A stretch of DNA of 64,000 nt. Source: Thelonectria olida (taxonomy: Eukaryota > Ascomycota > Sordariomycetes > Hypocreales > Nectriaceae). Position numbers and translations under genes: made by a program. The notes beneath the pieces are model-generated. The model made no database searches. It saw only the letters and a list, made by a program, of their open reading frames with translations, and was not told the origin of the DNA. Position 1 is the stretch's first letter. Every line of letters starts with the position of its first letter. The stretch is from the NCBI GenBank assembly GCA_020736575.1, contig JAGPYM010000014.1, positions 620,001 to 684,000 of the forward strand, given 5' to 3'. Of the stretch, positions 23,315-33,565 are shown one piece after another.

Positions 23315-24561
23315 GGTCTGGTAGAATGGGAAATGATGATGTCAACTGTCGAGAAGGCCGGGCGGCTGGTCAAGGGCATTGCCCGAGTCGTACCCAGCCT
23401 CGTGCTCGATATGTATATTCCAATAGAGTTGGCTATGGCTCACTCGGTCAAACGAACCAGGAAAGGCATCTTGATTTGTCACACGTTCCTAAACTCAAAA
23501 ATCCTATCAAGCAGAGCAAGGGTCGCCCGCCTCGAACGTAACCTGCCATCAGGCCACCAAGACTAGTTGTCTTTATCGCATGTTCCACCTGGCTTGCGGA
23601 CCGAAACCTTCTATCAGGTTGTAATGTGGGACGAGATTCGTACGAGCATTTCGCCTGGAGACGACGTAGCCAATTGGTTGTTGTTAAAGGACCTTGAAGA
23701 CATCTTCGGTTACGGTATCAGTAGTAAGGTGGACATCCAGTTTTGTGTCCCCAAACAAAGACCTTTTACTTTTTAACATGCCATTTGAAACTGCAACAGA
23801 CGCAAACTGGCCACTCCGTACTGTCCAACTGACTTGTCAGGTCTTTATTCACTAGTAATTCTTCAATTTACGTAAAAACTCTCTGCTTTTCACATGAAGG
23901 ATCAGTCTTGCTTTCTGTCTTGAACAAACTCTTCTTTCACCTTGCTTCTGCTGCGTAGGGATCGTGCCGTAATTCCGCCCTGAAACAAACCTAGTTGGCA
24001 GGATCAGGCTCGCATCACTTCCACCGTCGACGAGAAGCATGGCTGCGGCACGGAAACCCACATCGTAAGGGTCGTGCTAAGAGTTGCCCTCGAAAGGTTT
24101 GTCAATAGCCGGAAGTAAGGAATTGCATGTGACATATCCCTATTCTAGATCTTTGAAACATTTTGAGTTTCTTCTTGCCTGGTCGTTCTACTGACTTTGC
24201 CTTTCTTCGCTACTGTAACATCGTCGCTCGGTCGTCCCACGATCAGAACTAGCCATACCGGGCATGGCCCCGTGGCTCTCCGCTCTCGATCGACAGGGAC
24301 CGCCAGGTTGCTTCTCGCCGGCTGAGCCTGTCGGGGCTAGTTGCGGGTATACCCGACGCGTTGACCGAAGTCTCGTTGAGCCATTGACCGAGCCCGTCAG
24401 CGAAGCCATACCAAGCCCATGCCATATTGAGTTCGTAACCTGCTATAACGTCTAGATTTAGTTGCAGCATCATGGGTCATGATTAAACTAAATTATATGC
24501 ATCTCTATATCGCACTTGGTGTATCCGAACATTAACTGGGTCAGATCCGGCCTTCCCCGTC
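23315..24561. other. Intergenic, nothing recognised
   Basis: 1.25 kb holding the promoter of the monooxygenase and the 3' flank of the rhodopsin-domain gene. Several short frames, none with a domain or a good gene structure. Confidence 0.5.
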
Positions 24562-25949
24562 CTACCAGCCGGGATCCCTCCGGTCTCTATACGTCCCCTG
24601 CATTGCTTCAACATCAATGCGCTGATGTACCAAAATCCCACTAACAAATCTCGGAGATTTTGCTGGTACGGCTGGGGATGGGGAATCCGAGTCCTTCCTT
24701 ACTATCTCCTCCTCACTCTCAGACCGTATCCCCAGTCGGGTGATCGAATATGGGTCGGGCGCTTTCCCATTGCTGATGTGAGCCGTCGAGCTGAGCTCAT
24801 GGCTTTCACCTGGACTGCGGTGATAATGATTGCGACTGTGGCCATTCGAGTTCCCTGTCTCGGGCGTGAGATAGCCCGCGTGGACCCAGAAGCGGCGCTT
24901 GAACAGGGGCGTGACCATCGGGGCCTGTCCGACAAAGATGCCGACGCAGTCTTCGCGCATAGACCATAGAGCAGACACGCCGCGTTGGTTCAACTAGAAA
25001 ATATGTTAGTTAACAGTGCTTTCCCATGATAGCATAAGGTGCAGTGGTTGTACCTACCTTGAAGATGAGCACAAAGCGGAGAATTGCGGCAAACATGCAG
25101 AAGAAGCCCAGGCTGAAGAGTAGGTAAAGTCCCAGCTTCTGCCAGTGGTTGATCTGAATACCTCTGAGCACCTATGACACGGAATTAGCAAATGACGTCT
25201 TATCCAGAAATGAAGAGCCATCGCCACACGGACCGGAATTGGTATAAGCATGATGCAAATGTCCGTAAGCAGATTAAAGACCAATATAACGACAAAGAAA
25301 ACGAGGTTCTGGGGAACACAATGGCCTATCTCAGATGATCAGCACAAGACCATGAGCGAAATGGCGCTTGTAGAGACGTACGTCCTGGATCAGGCCAAAC
25401 TTGCCACAGGTGGTGAAAGGGACGGCATGTAAGAGCTAGGGTGAGGATGATGGCAACCGCCGACAACACCACCATGACCATCAACGGCTTCACGAACCTC
25501 TCGGTCCACAGATCGCGGACAACACGACCATAGAAGCACAGCATATTGAACTTCAGCATCCAGAGGATGAAAAAGTACCCTGTGAGGCCTAGGAGAAATA
25601 TCTGCGAGCCGTAGGCCCACTTCTCACGATCCTCTTCGCTCATGTTCCTCCTCTCTTCAAAGGTCAGGTCAGAGGTGTGTCGTCCCTGGGCGCGTTGCAC
25701 AAAGACCTGGCCAATCACTGGTGCAGAAGTCCACATACACTGCAGTGGTAAAGAGTTTTAGTAGATGGTCGTGGCGGTGAGAGAGAATGAGGTAAAACTT
25801 ACAGCCACAGCTGTGACCAAGTAGTCATCCAACTGGTAGTTTCTCCAACCAACCATCTTTGTGCGACAAAAGATGCGCGCCGCTATCATAAGGGCACCGA
25901 GAACGTAGAGAATCCATATTTCAGCGATTTGGGTCGCAAGACCAGCCAT
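24562..25949 (-). CDS. Pth11-like / fungal rhodopsin-domain integral membrane protein
   Basis: Five exons on the minus strand: 25949-25803, 25739-25382, 25325-25234, 25171-25058 and 24993-24562; 380 residues. It follows the seven-helix layout of the large fungal rhodopsin-domain family (Pfam Fung_rhodopsin): LDDYLVTAVA after the second helix, FILWMLKFNMLCFYGRV, WPDPGRHCVPQN before a helix, DICIMLIPIPVLRGIQI, and the signature SMREDCVGIFVGQAPM near the last helix. The C-terminal 100 residues are polar, Ser-rich and cytosolic. Known relatives include the Magnaporthe surface sensor Pth11; most have no known ligand. It is divergent from the nitrilase across a 1.15-kb spacer. Confidence 0.9.
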
Positions 25950-27104
25950 GGTTCACGAAAAGAAATTGCGGAAACGTCGACAGAAGAGCAAACCAGCAAT
26001 AGTTTACGGTAACACAACGATAGCTACTTTTCTACCCCGAGAGGCCCAGTATATGGATATCGAGTCAACCCATAGAGTGAGCCATCACTCTACCTCGCCG
26101 CAGAAGGAAGCTCGAAGGATCCATGCCTGTACGCAAGCAACTATAACCGGCCATATCCCCCAAAACCTTTTTCGGTTTCACGGCACCGTTTTCAGCTCCT
26201 ACACGAAACTTACTTTTTATTTTGATTTATCTTCCTTCGCAAGCTGTTACACGCTCAGGTTTCAACCGTACCCACTCGGTGCCATAAGAATCGGGCGAAC
26301 GAGACACGTTGTGAGTACGAAGTACGAGAACCGGCTGATAACAAGGGTTCTTTTGCCCGAACATGGATGTTGGCCAAGCCCACAAAGGACCCTCGGCCCC
26401 AGATATAAAGTTTTACCAGGGGTGAAAATGGCGTGTTTCCTAGAGCCAGCCATCTCAGATTTTCTTCCCGGTTTCCGCGTCTCAGCCCACTTGATGCAAC
26501 TGTGCTGGTGGGTGAGTTGGCTGCATCTGTCAGGGGCGAGCAATCTAAGGATGCACATGTCAGGCTTGGACGGACTTCCGGGCTAACTCGCAGATGCAGC
26601 TAGAAATTTCGGACTTGAATGGATGTGACAGCAGCGGTAATTGTCTCGGGAAATGTTGTGGGAGAAATATGCGTGCAACGACGCCCTCGAGACAGCTGAT
26701 GGTGATAGTTGCATGCCCTACAACAGGCAGGGTTATTGCTGGCTCTGACTAGTACGTACGCCTATCCCCAGTCAAAGCGTGCCCATTTATCTCGCAAATC
26801 AGCCACTCCAGTATGTAAGACATCGATTGGCCATGGTGAATGCAAAGAGTCCCCTCCCCCGGTCTCTCAGGAACCAACAGTTCGTTTTACCTCTTCTACC
26901 TTGCCGCATCGTTGGTTAGGACAGAGGCATAACCCCGGTCGAACCACGTTCCTTGATACGACACGTGCTCCCATCGAACAGTATTTAGACGTTGACCTAT
27001 TCGGGCGCTCCATTGAGGTTGTCCCAATACAGTACGCACATTGCAATATCATCATCCTTCTATCTTTTTGCACTATCTCCACGGAACTCAAGAAAACAGA
27101 GACC
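25950..27104. other. Divergent promoter region
   Basis: 1155 bases between two divergent starts (rhodopsin-domain protein, minus; nitrilase, plus). A 212-codon frame on the plus strand (25948-26586) has no recognisable domain and is rejected. The nitrilase frame is open for 132 codons upstream but contains no ATG there. A pyrimidine-rich leader (CTTCTATCTTTTTGC) precedes the nitrilase start. Confidence 0.5.
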
Positions 27105-28194
27105 ATGGCCACGCCAATCCGAGTTGCAGTCACACAGGCTGAGCCCGTCTACCTTGACCTGGCCGCCTCGGTGAAGAAGGCATGCGGCCTCATCGCCGAA
27201 GCCGCTCAGAATGGGGCCAGGCTCATCGCCTTCTCTGAGTGCTGGCTCCCAGGGTATCCCGCCTGGATCTGGTAAGAACTTTCTTTCGTTCCGGCTTCGC
27301 CTAAGGTTATGCTGATGTCCTATTCGTCTTAGGGCTCGCCCGGTCGACTTTGAGCTTCAGACCCGGTACATTTACAACTCACTGCCCTTGGAGTCGGAGG
27401 CAATGGAGTTGGTCAAAGCAACTGCCAAGGAGAATGCCATTGCTGTTGTCCTTGGGTTCTCGGAGCAGAGCCCCTCTCATAGCATCTACATCTCGCAGGC
27501 CATCATCTCTCCCCAGGGTGACGTCTTAATGCACAGACGCAAGATCAAGCCCACCCACATGGAGCGAACTGTCTTCGGTGATGGATCAGGTGCTGATCTG
27601 AACAATGTTGTTGAAGTCGACTTTGGGGCAGAGCACGGCAAGATCAAGGTCGGATGCCTTGCCTGCTGGGAGCACACCCAGCCTCTCCTCAAGTATCATA
27701 GCATCTCTCAGGGAGAGGTCATCCATATATCCATGTGGCCGCCCCTTGATCCCACCACTGGCCCCGACCACCCGGGCTTATGGAGCATGACCGCTGAGGG
27801 ATCTCAGAACTTGTCCCAAACTTACGCAGTGGAGAGCACCACTTATGTGCTTCACTGCACTTCGGTATGCACCCAGAAGGGGATTGATGTCTTGAAGACT
27901 CAGGAAGGCCTGGCTTGCCGTCAGCCGGGTGGAGGCCATAGTTGCGTGATTGGGCCTGATGGCCGACGCTTGACTTCGCCCCTTGGCGACAGCAAACCCG
28001 ACACTGAAGGCATCGTTTATGCTGATCTCGACCTCACCAAGGTCGTGGCAACCCGTGGATTCTTGGATATTGTTGGTCATTACAGCAGGCCGGACCTGCT
28101 CTGGCTCGGAGTTGATAGACGGCCGAAGGAAAACGTCATTGAGAAGCAGTACAAGTCGGCGTTGCCGGAGGAAGTAGAGAATGGTGTTCATTGA
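27105..28194 (+). CDS. Nitrilase (arylacetonitrilase-like)
   Basis: Two exons, 27105-27271 and 27333-28194; 342 residues, the usual length. The catalytic triad of the carbon-nitrogen hydrolase fold is complete: E45 (LIAFSE), K128 (RRKIKPTH) and C167 ([11 protein letters not shown]). CWEH after the nucleophile, with [13 protein letters not shown] earlier, points to true nitrilases of the fungal arylacetonitrilase type rather than cyanide hydratase (inference from family memory). The reaction is nitrile plus water to carboxylic acid and ammonia, in the cytosol. The start is the ATG in GACCATGGCC; the frame is open upstream but has no ATG. It is followed in the same orientation, 531 bases later, by a DMATS-type prenyltransferase, which suggests a joint pathway on an indole-type nitrile. 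Confidence 0.94.
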
Positions 28195-28634
28195 TGCCTG
28201 TATTCTAGCCATTTTGATAACCTGATCAACTATAACCATATTGCGAGCGCAATAAGAGCTCAGTTGAAATAATCTGCTCAGTTGCTGGGCTTAACCGGGG
28301 AGCCTCGTATGATATTGACCCACGAAGGAAGAACCCGGTAGAACTAAGACTATTACACACACATACAGCTGAAGCTCCGGACAAGATGAATGCGGCATAG
28401 ACCGAAAGCCACATGTTCCTGCGTCAGAGGATTCCGAGCATATCCACACGGACTTGACCGCTCATATCCTGGTGAAGTTCAAGCCCCGGGGCATTATTTC
28501 ACCTGAGCTCTGATATTTTCCATGTATTATCTTACCCAATAAAGTTGCTCTACACATTAACGACGTAGCAAGGGTTGACCTTGGCCGATATGTGGCGAAT
28601 CCACCTTCGAGATGTGGCTCAGTTAGAGGAGGCT
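28195..28634. other. Nitrilase-prenyltransferase spacer
   Basis: Carries the nitrilase 3' flank and the upstream part of the prenyltransferase promoter. No other gene seen. Confidence 0.5.
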
Positions 28635-28640
28635 TTTATA
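28635..28640 (+). promoter_or_regulatory. TATA box of DMATS gene
   Basis: TTTATA in GGCTTTTATAGAGG. An in-frame ATG at 28666 lies only about 30 bases downstream, where transcription would begin, so the ATG at 28726 is the better start. This site decides the start choice. Confidence 0.5.
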
Positions 28641-28725
28641 GAGGGCCACCTCACTCTGGCTGGATATGGAAAAGATATTTCAATCTATCGTTAATCTCAT
28701 CATTGTTCATCTCTTGTCCTGCAAC

Positions 28726-30051
28726 ATGGCTCCGGGATACCCCTCTGAAGAAACAAAGCCATGGCACCTGGTCAAGGCGAGAACCGAGGGCCTTTCCAAC
28801 CCCCACCAGCAATACTGGTACCAGACTGTCGGTTACGTTCTATCAGAGTTCCTTCTCGGCGCTGAATACAGCCGTCAGAGTCAAGTCACAATCCTTCATC
28901 AGTTCGCGAACCTTGTTGCGCCACACCTGGGAGTTGCGCCTTTGTCAGGTCTGCCATGCTGGAAGAGCTTCATGACGGACAATCATACTCCAGTCGAACT
29001 AAGTTGGGACTTTCACACAGGCTCGTGTCAGCCCATGATCCGCTACTCCATCGAGCCGATTGAACTTGATGCTGGCACGGCTACAAATCCACACAACGAC
29101 GGAGCTTCAGCTGCCTTCAGACAAGCCGCCATCAAGGCGTTTCCAGAAACCGACACCACTTGGTTTGATCACTTTCAAATATGCTTCGGTCAGGGCTGGA
29201 CCGACGACCGCCCGGAAGGTCATCGTTCTACCATATTCTGGGCGTTCGACCTGAAGGAGAGTGCTATTACGAATAAGGCATACTTCTTCCCCGGCACTGT
29301 GGCACATGCAACACATCGACCTACGCTGGATGTCGTCCTAAATGCCATACATTCAGCTCCTAGGTGCAGTCCAGAAACCCTGACCTCTATTGAGGCCTTT
29401 GCCAACTATGCGAACCAATGCCCAAACTTGGGCCTCGAGATGGATATGCTGGCAGTAGATTTGGTTGACATCAACAAGTCGAGACTCAAGGTCTACTTCC
29501 GAGACCGAAGGACGGACTTCGGCACTGTCAAGAAGACCTTGTCGCTCGGGGGCCAGATGCAAGACGGAGAATTTGACATGGGCGTCCAGAGGTTGAAGCG
29601 TCTGTGGGATGCCCTGTTTGACACTCAGGACTTGTCTGATGATGTCCCCCTCCCGCGCAGAGACCACAGGACGGCTGGTATTCTCTACAACGTCGAGTTC
29701 AAAATGCACACATCAACCCCAAAGGTTAAGGTCTATATACCGGTGCGACATTATGCAAAGAGCGATGCTCAAATCCTCAGCGCCTTGACGGGGTTCTTGA
29801 CCGATGAGGTCGGTGGACAGTCAGATCTCCACGCAGCGCCAGTGTATGCCACGCACTTTGCCGAATGCCTGCAAAACACCTTGTAAGTCTAACCCAAACC
29901 CACCCCTGATTGTTTCTTTTACAGAAGCTGATTGGTTTTCAGCGGCACCAAAACTCTCGCCGGTGGCCTTGGTGTTCAAACCTACATTGCCTGTTCAATA
30001 CAAAGCGGAGGGAACCTGCGTGTAGTGTCTTATATTAACCCTTGTCCATAG
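28726..30051 (+). CDS. DMATS-type aromatic prenyltransferase
   Basis: Two exons, 28726-29882 and 29943-30051; 421 residues, typical of the fungal dimethylallyltryptophan synthase family (ABBA fold). Recognised by WYQTVGYVLSEFL near the start, APLSGLPCWKSFMTDNHTP, VELSWDFHTG, RYSIEPI, KVYFRDRRTDF, KVKVYIPVRHYAKSDAQI and, on exon 2, GTKTLAGGLGVQTYIACS, whose strand closes the barrel. These enzymes move a dimethylallyl group from DMAPP to an indole or other aromatic ring, usually tryptophan or a tryptophan-derived peptide, in the cytosol. No NRPS is in the window, so a free small aromatic substrate is more likely (inference). The nitrilase upstream shares its orientation. Confidence 0.94.
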
Positions 30052-30724
30052 GTTCACGACTATGGCTCTATGTAGAGAGAGACGAGTAAGTGAGAGAATT
30101 GAATATATCACTTATGTTCCGACAGATTCATGACGTCTCAGCTGCATGGATAAACAGAAGCGGACTAGCCGTCCTAGCAGTGGTGAAACTGACTTATTGA
30201 CACGCGGCATTCACCTGTGAGCCACGGGCAAGTGGTGGAAAGAACACGCCGCACATATTTGGGAGCTTTTGTGCGGTATGGGAAACTGCCTCGCGAGTGC
30301 GGTGTATTGATTCCCCCGCATGACGGGTCTATGCAAGCTTGTGCCTTGGGGGTGGAGAACGGCGAGCGTATCGGTTCTGCCCTGCACGGCGTATTCGTCT
30401 GACTGTACTGTCTTTCCCACCTCCCGCGTCTACGCGAATAACGTGGTTTCTTTATACGCCGCAAGTGTCGAGTTTTGTATTGAGTCAATCGCGTCGTCAT
30501 ACGCATTACGAGCAGATGTTGGCCGATGCAGTCATCAAGCCCTCAACTTCTTTCTCAAAGTAGTAGAAGTTGTCAATGCAAGGTCTTACTCTCAATTCGA
30601 AGTATTAAAGATAAGTCCAGACCTCGAAGGAAACCTTTTCAACTCACAGTGTCCATATTGTACTCACTCGAGCAGTACTTGATTCTTCTAGTGACGCCAA
30701 AGACCGCTTTAGAAACCGCTCAAA
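30052..30724. other. Intergenic, nothing recognised
   Basis: 673 bases between the prenyltransferase and the secreted cysteine-containing protein. Only short overlapping frames. Confidence 0.5.
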
Positions 30725-31451
30725 ATGGTCCGCCTTGTCTCTGCTCTCAGCCTTGCGGCTTTGATTTCGTGTACTACTGCTGCCCCTTCAACTGGCTCAC
30801 AGCGCATTGAGGCTCGGGATGAAGGTTTCAGTTTTGAAGAATGGGCCAACGGCATTGTTGCTTACCCCGAGGGCGATCACCTTTCTCCCGAGGCGGCCAT
30901 TCAAGCTGCGCAGGAATTTGGTAAGTAACTCCGTACCGACCAGATGTATCTTCAGTCCTAATATGCCTGATATAGGCATCAGAAAGCGAGACGACTTGAC
31001 CAAACGAGACGCTGTAAGCTGCAATGATAAAGGCCAGCTGAAAGCTTCGGTAAGTCATTACATCCCGCATGCAAAGTCGCTTCCAGTTGCTTATCCCTGA
31101 GACAAGCTTGCCGACGCCGTGTCGTGTATCAACCAGCTCGCTGCTCGCGGAAATGCCAACTGTCATATTCCGTATGCTGGCGGTGCAGCCTTGTCCACCA
31201 TTGGACTCGCTCAAATCTATGGTGTAACAGTAAACAAAGCTGGTTCTATCTTGCCATGGTAGGTTTGAACACAATTACTTCAGTCACTGTCTTTTTTCTG
31301 GCGACAATGCTAATTAGCCCCTTCTTATAGTCAGGCGTTTGCAGCGTCCGCGGGGCGTATTCTCGATATTTGCGTCCATCCAGGGGACACGACCGTTCAG
31401 GGCTCTAACCATCCTAACTCAAACATCCAAATCCACCTTGGGCGCCCTTAG
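30725..31451 (+). CDS. Small secreted cysteine-containing protein with Kex2 sites
   Basis: Four exons: 30725-30920, 30976-31049, 31107-31258 and 31331-31451; 180 residues. A signal peptide is clear (MVRLVSALSLAALISCTTAAP), followed by a propeptide-like stretch and two Lys-Arg sites (RKRDD, TKRDAVSC), suggesting Kex2 cleavage before a mature domain of about 100 residues. That domain has five cysteines (SCND, SCINQLAARGN, NCHIPY, ILPC, DICVHPG) and ends with TTVQGSNH and IQIHLGRP. All three introns restore the frame and place conserved-looking cysteines. I recall similar uncharacterised fungal secreted proteins but no function. It could be an effector-like or cell-wall protein; unproven. Confidence 0.8.
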
Positions 31452-32454
31452 TCAACCATACACATGACAAGATCATGAACGCGTTGCGCTGAGAGTCAAT
31501 GAAGCGTGGATTCTTCCGGGCGTGATTTGATTCAAGCAGCTAGTTGTTACGCAATAGTTGGGACAAATCATCTACTGAATCAATCTGAGATCGTGGGGGA
31601 TAGAACGCTTGTTTACATGTGGAATTTAATACAACGTTTCTTTTTGAGGTATCGAAGCTTCAATATTTTAATCTTATGCCGATAGCATTGGTAGTAAAGC
31701 TCTCGTCATGATCAGTCAGATCAAGCGAACGATGCCATTTCATTTGCATGAGGTCTTGATCGTTGACCAGATAAATCGAGTTACCGAGCCTTACGCCGTC
31801 ATGGCCAAATATGTTACCGCAGCACTTGATGCGTTGTCCGAAACAGTCAGCGTGAGCTTTTTCCCCGATATACAGAAGCTCTCCATGATAAGATTGCCAT
31901 GCCGGCCAGTAATGTTGTATTTGTGTGGCCAAGATTGGTAGGTCACACTATGTAGGGACACTCCGGAAGCCTGTATGTTGTACTTGGCCGCCTGTAGATT
32001 AAGTGTATTTACAAGTTGAAGTGCAGACTCATGCCCATTACGTACTTCCATATTTTCATATATGAGGTTGAGGTAGTGTTCAATCTCTTATTGACGCGTT
32101 AGTCAAGTGCATCAACATAGGTAGGGTGATGAAGAAATGACCAGGGATGCAGAAAGGCCTGACAACTTTTTTATGCTGATATATCACGCAATTGCCTATA
32201 TGACGATTGCGCTGTATCCTAGGAATATTCAGAAGCACTTCAGCAAAGTGTGGTGCAAGCCCTCTATGAGGAGAGAAGCATCCGAGAGTCCAAATTCTCT
32301 CTTCAAGGTTTCCATCCAACTACTGCTCGTACAGCCTGAGTCATGGCAATAATCCGCTCGGTAGTCTTCACCATATTTGCTTTCTTATATCCTTCTCTAT
32401 ATGGAATTCGATCCTCGCCTGCTACCCATTAGTGACTACTTCTGTGCGAGATTC
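31452..32454. other. Intergenic with one doubtful short frame
   Basis: A minus-strand ATG frame of 86 codons lies at 31791-32051, overlapped by a second open minus frame (31660-31932). Neither shows a domain or signal peptide. No repeat or RNA gene seen. Confidence 0.4.
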
Positions 32455-33184
32455 TTAAGGTTCAAAAGAGGCCAAGTTACCTAGCAGGGCTTTGACCCAT
32501 GACTTCGGCGCAGCGTTCTCATCATCATCCCATACGGTCAGAAGATAGAGCGCGGTGGTCCCGTATTCAGTCTGATGCTGGTGCGTAGAAGCATTAAATT
32601 CTGGATTGATGCTCTTCGAAAAATCATAGCGGTTTTTCGTAGCCTTAGCCGCCGTCTCTACTGTGACGAATCGGTCAGAAAAGTGGTAATGGTTCAACCC
32701 AAGGTCCTTCGCTACAGGAGCCCAAACGGAAGCATCGAAATGAACATCGTCCCCGAAGTAGATGTCGTTGCGAGTGAGCGAGCCGTCAGCTTCAATCGTG
32801 TCGTGCCTAGCTAGGTCGAAGAGGTTGAACGTCTCACTGGGTCGAGCTGTGGTGGAGATGTTGAACTCGAAGACCATGTCGACAGCATCCCTGTAAAAGC
32901 CTGGCGCGAAGTTGTACGCGGCCTGTGCAGCTTCATTGATCATTTCGTAATCAATGTTCTTTCCGTCGCGTGGGAGATAGCCGTGGTTTGCTAGGGCATT
33001 GAGGCCAGGGCATGGTGAACGACCTGGAGGGTTTATAGATCGTCAGCGTGCCCTTTCTAAATCGGGCTGGCGTAGAAGACTTACCATCGAAAGGCCCTGC
33101 AGCACGAAATCCATGGCCTTTGGGCTCAAAGAATGCAAGGCTCGAGGTTGCAAAAGCAACTAGTGTAAGCGTGCGAGCCTTCAT
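32455..33184 (-). CDS. Secreted heme-thiolate peroxidase / short peroxygenase (chloroperoxidase family)
   Basis: Two exons on the minus strand, 33184-33085 and 33023-32455; 222 residues, with signal peptide MKARTLTLVAFATSSLAF. The heme-ligand motif is SPCPGLNALANHGYLPR, with axial Cys about residue 38. The acid-base motif, EHD in chloroperoxidase-like short enzymes and EGD in long peroxygenases, reads E111-A112-D113 (TIEADGSLTR). The rest (NDIYFGDD, VETAAKA, NPEFNAS, TALYLLTV) fits the family. Known members use hydrogen peroxide to halogenate or insert oxygen into small molecules outside the cell. A TTAAATA at 33291-33297 on the gene strand may be the TATA element. A tandem repeat lies 240-380 bases upstream. 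Confidence 0.9.
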
Positions 33185-33426
33185 GATGACTCCCTAGTCA
33201 AGAAAGGTATGGGCAATGATATGTCAAGGGCATTCAGCAAACTGCACAGCAAACGCTCTTTTAACAAGGACCATGAATCGAGACAAGAGGTATTTAAGTA
33301 AATTGATTCACGGACCAGTCTTAGCACATGATTTCGAATCGGAGCAGTGCGATACGATGAACTTTTCGTGGGATACATTCAGCCTCGCAGCAAGCATTGA
33401 GTCAAATAGGCCGCGAACAAGCTCCA

Positions 33427-33565
33427 GAAATACGCTGCAGAAATACGCCGAGGAAATACGCTCTAGGAATACGCCCTGGAATACGCTCTGGGAATACGCT
33501 CCGGGAATACGCTGCAGAGAAACGCTCGAGGAATACGCTAGAAATACGCTAGAAATACGCTTTAG
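33427..33565. repeat. GAATACGC minisatellite, 11 units
   Basis: Eleven head-to-tail units of 10-14 bases share the core GAAATACGCT or GAATACGCT, with variable 2-5 base spacers such as GCA, CTG, CTCCGG and CGAG. One unit is changed to GAAACGCT. It lies upstream of the peroxidase gene start (33184, minus strand). The imperfect spacers and unit length rule out a CRISPR array. Confidence 0.9.

Noticed and set aside
25948..26586. 212-codon plus-strand open frame
   Set aside because: No domain or conserved-looking motif; it starts inside the antisense first exon of the rhodopsin-domain gene.
26709..27104. 132-codon upstream extension of the nitrilase frame that looks like a signal peptide ([13 protein letters not shown])
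   Set aside because: The frame begins with TTG and has no ATG before 27105; nitrilases of this family start at the MATPIRV-like position.
28666..28725. Upstream in-frame ATG adding 20 hydrophobic residues to the DMATS prenyltransferase
   Set aside because: It lies about 30 bases after the TATA box, at the likely transcription start, and the family has no membrane anchor.
33427..33565. CRISPR-like array
   Set aside because: Units are only 10-14 bp with 2-5 bp spacers and the host is eukaryotic; it is a minisatellite.
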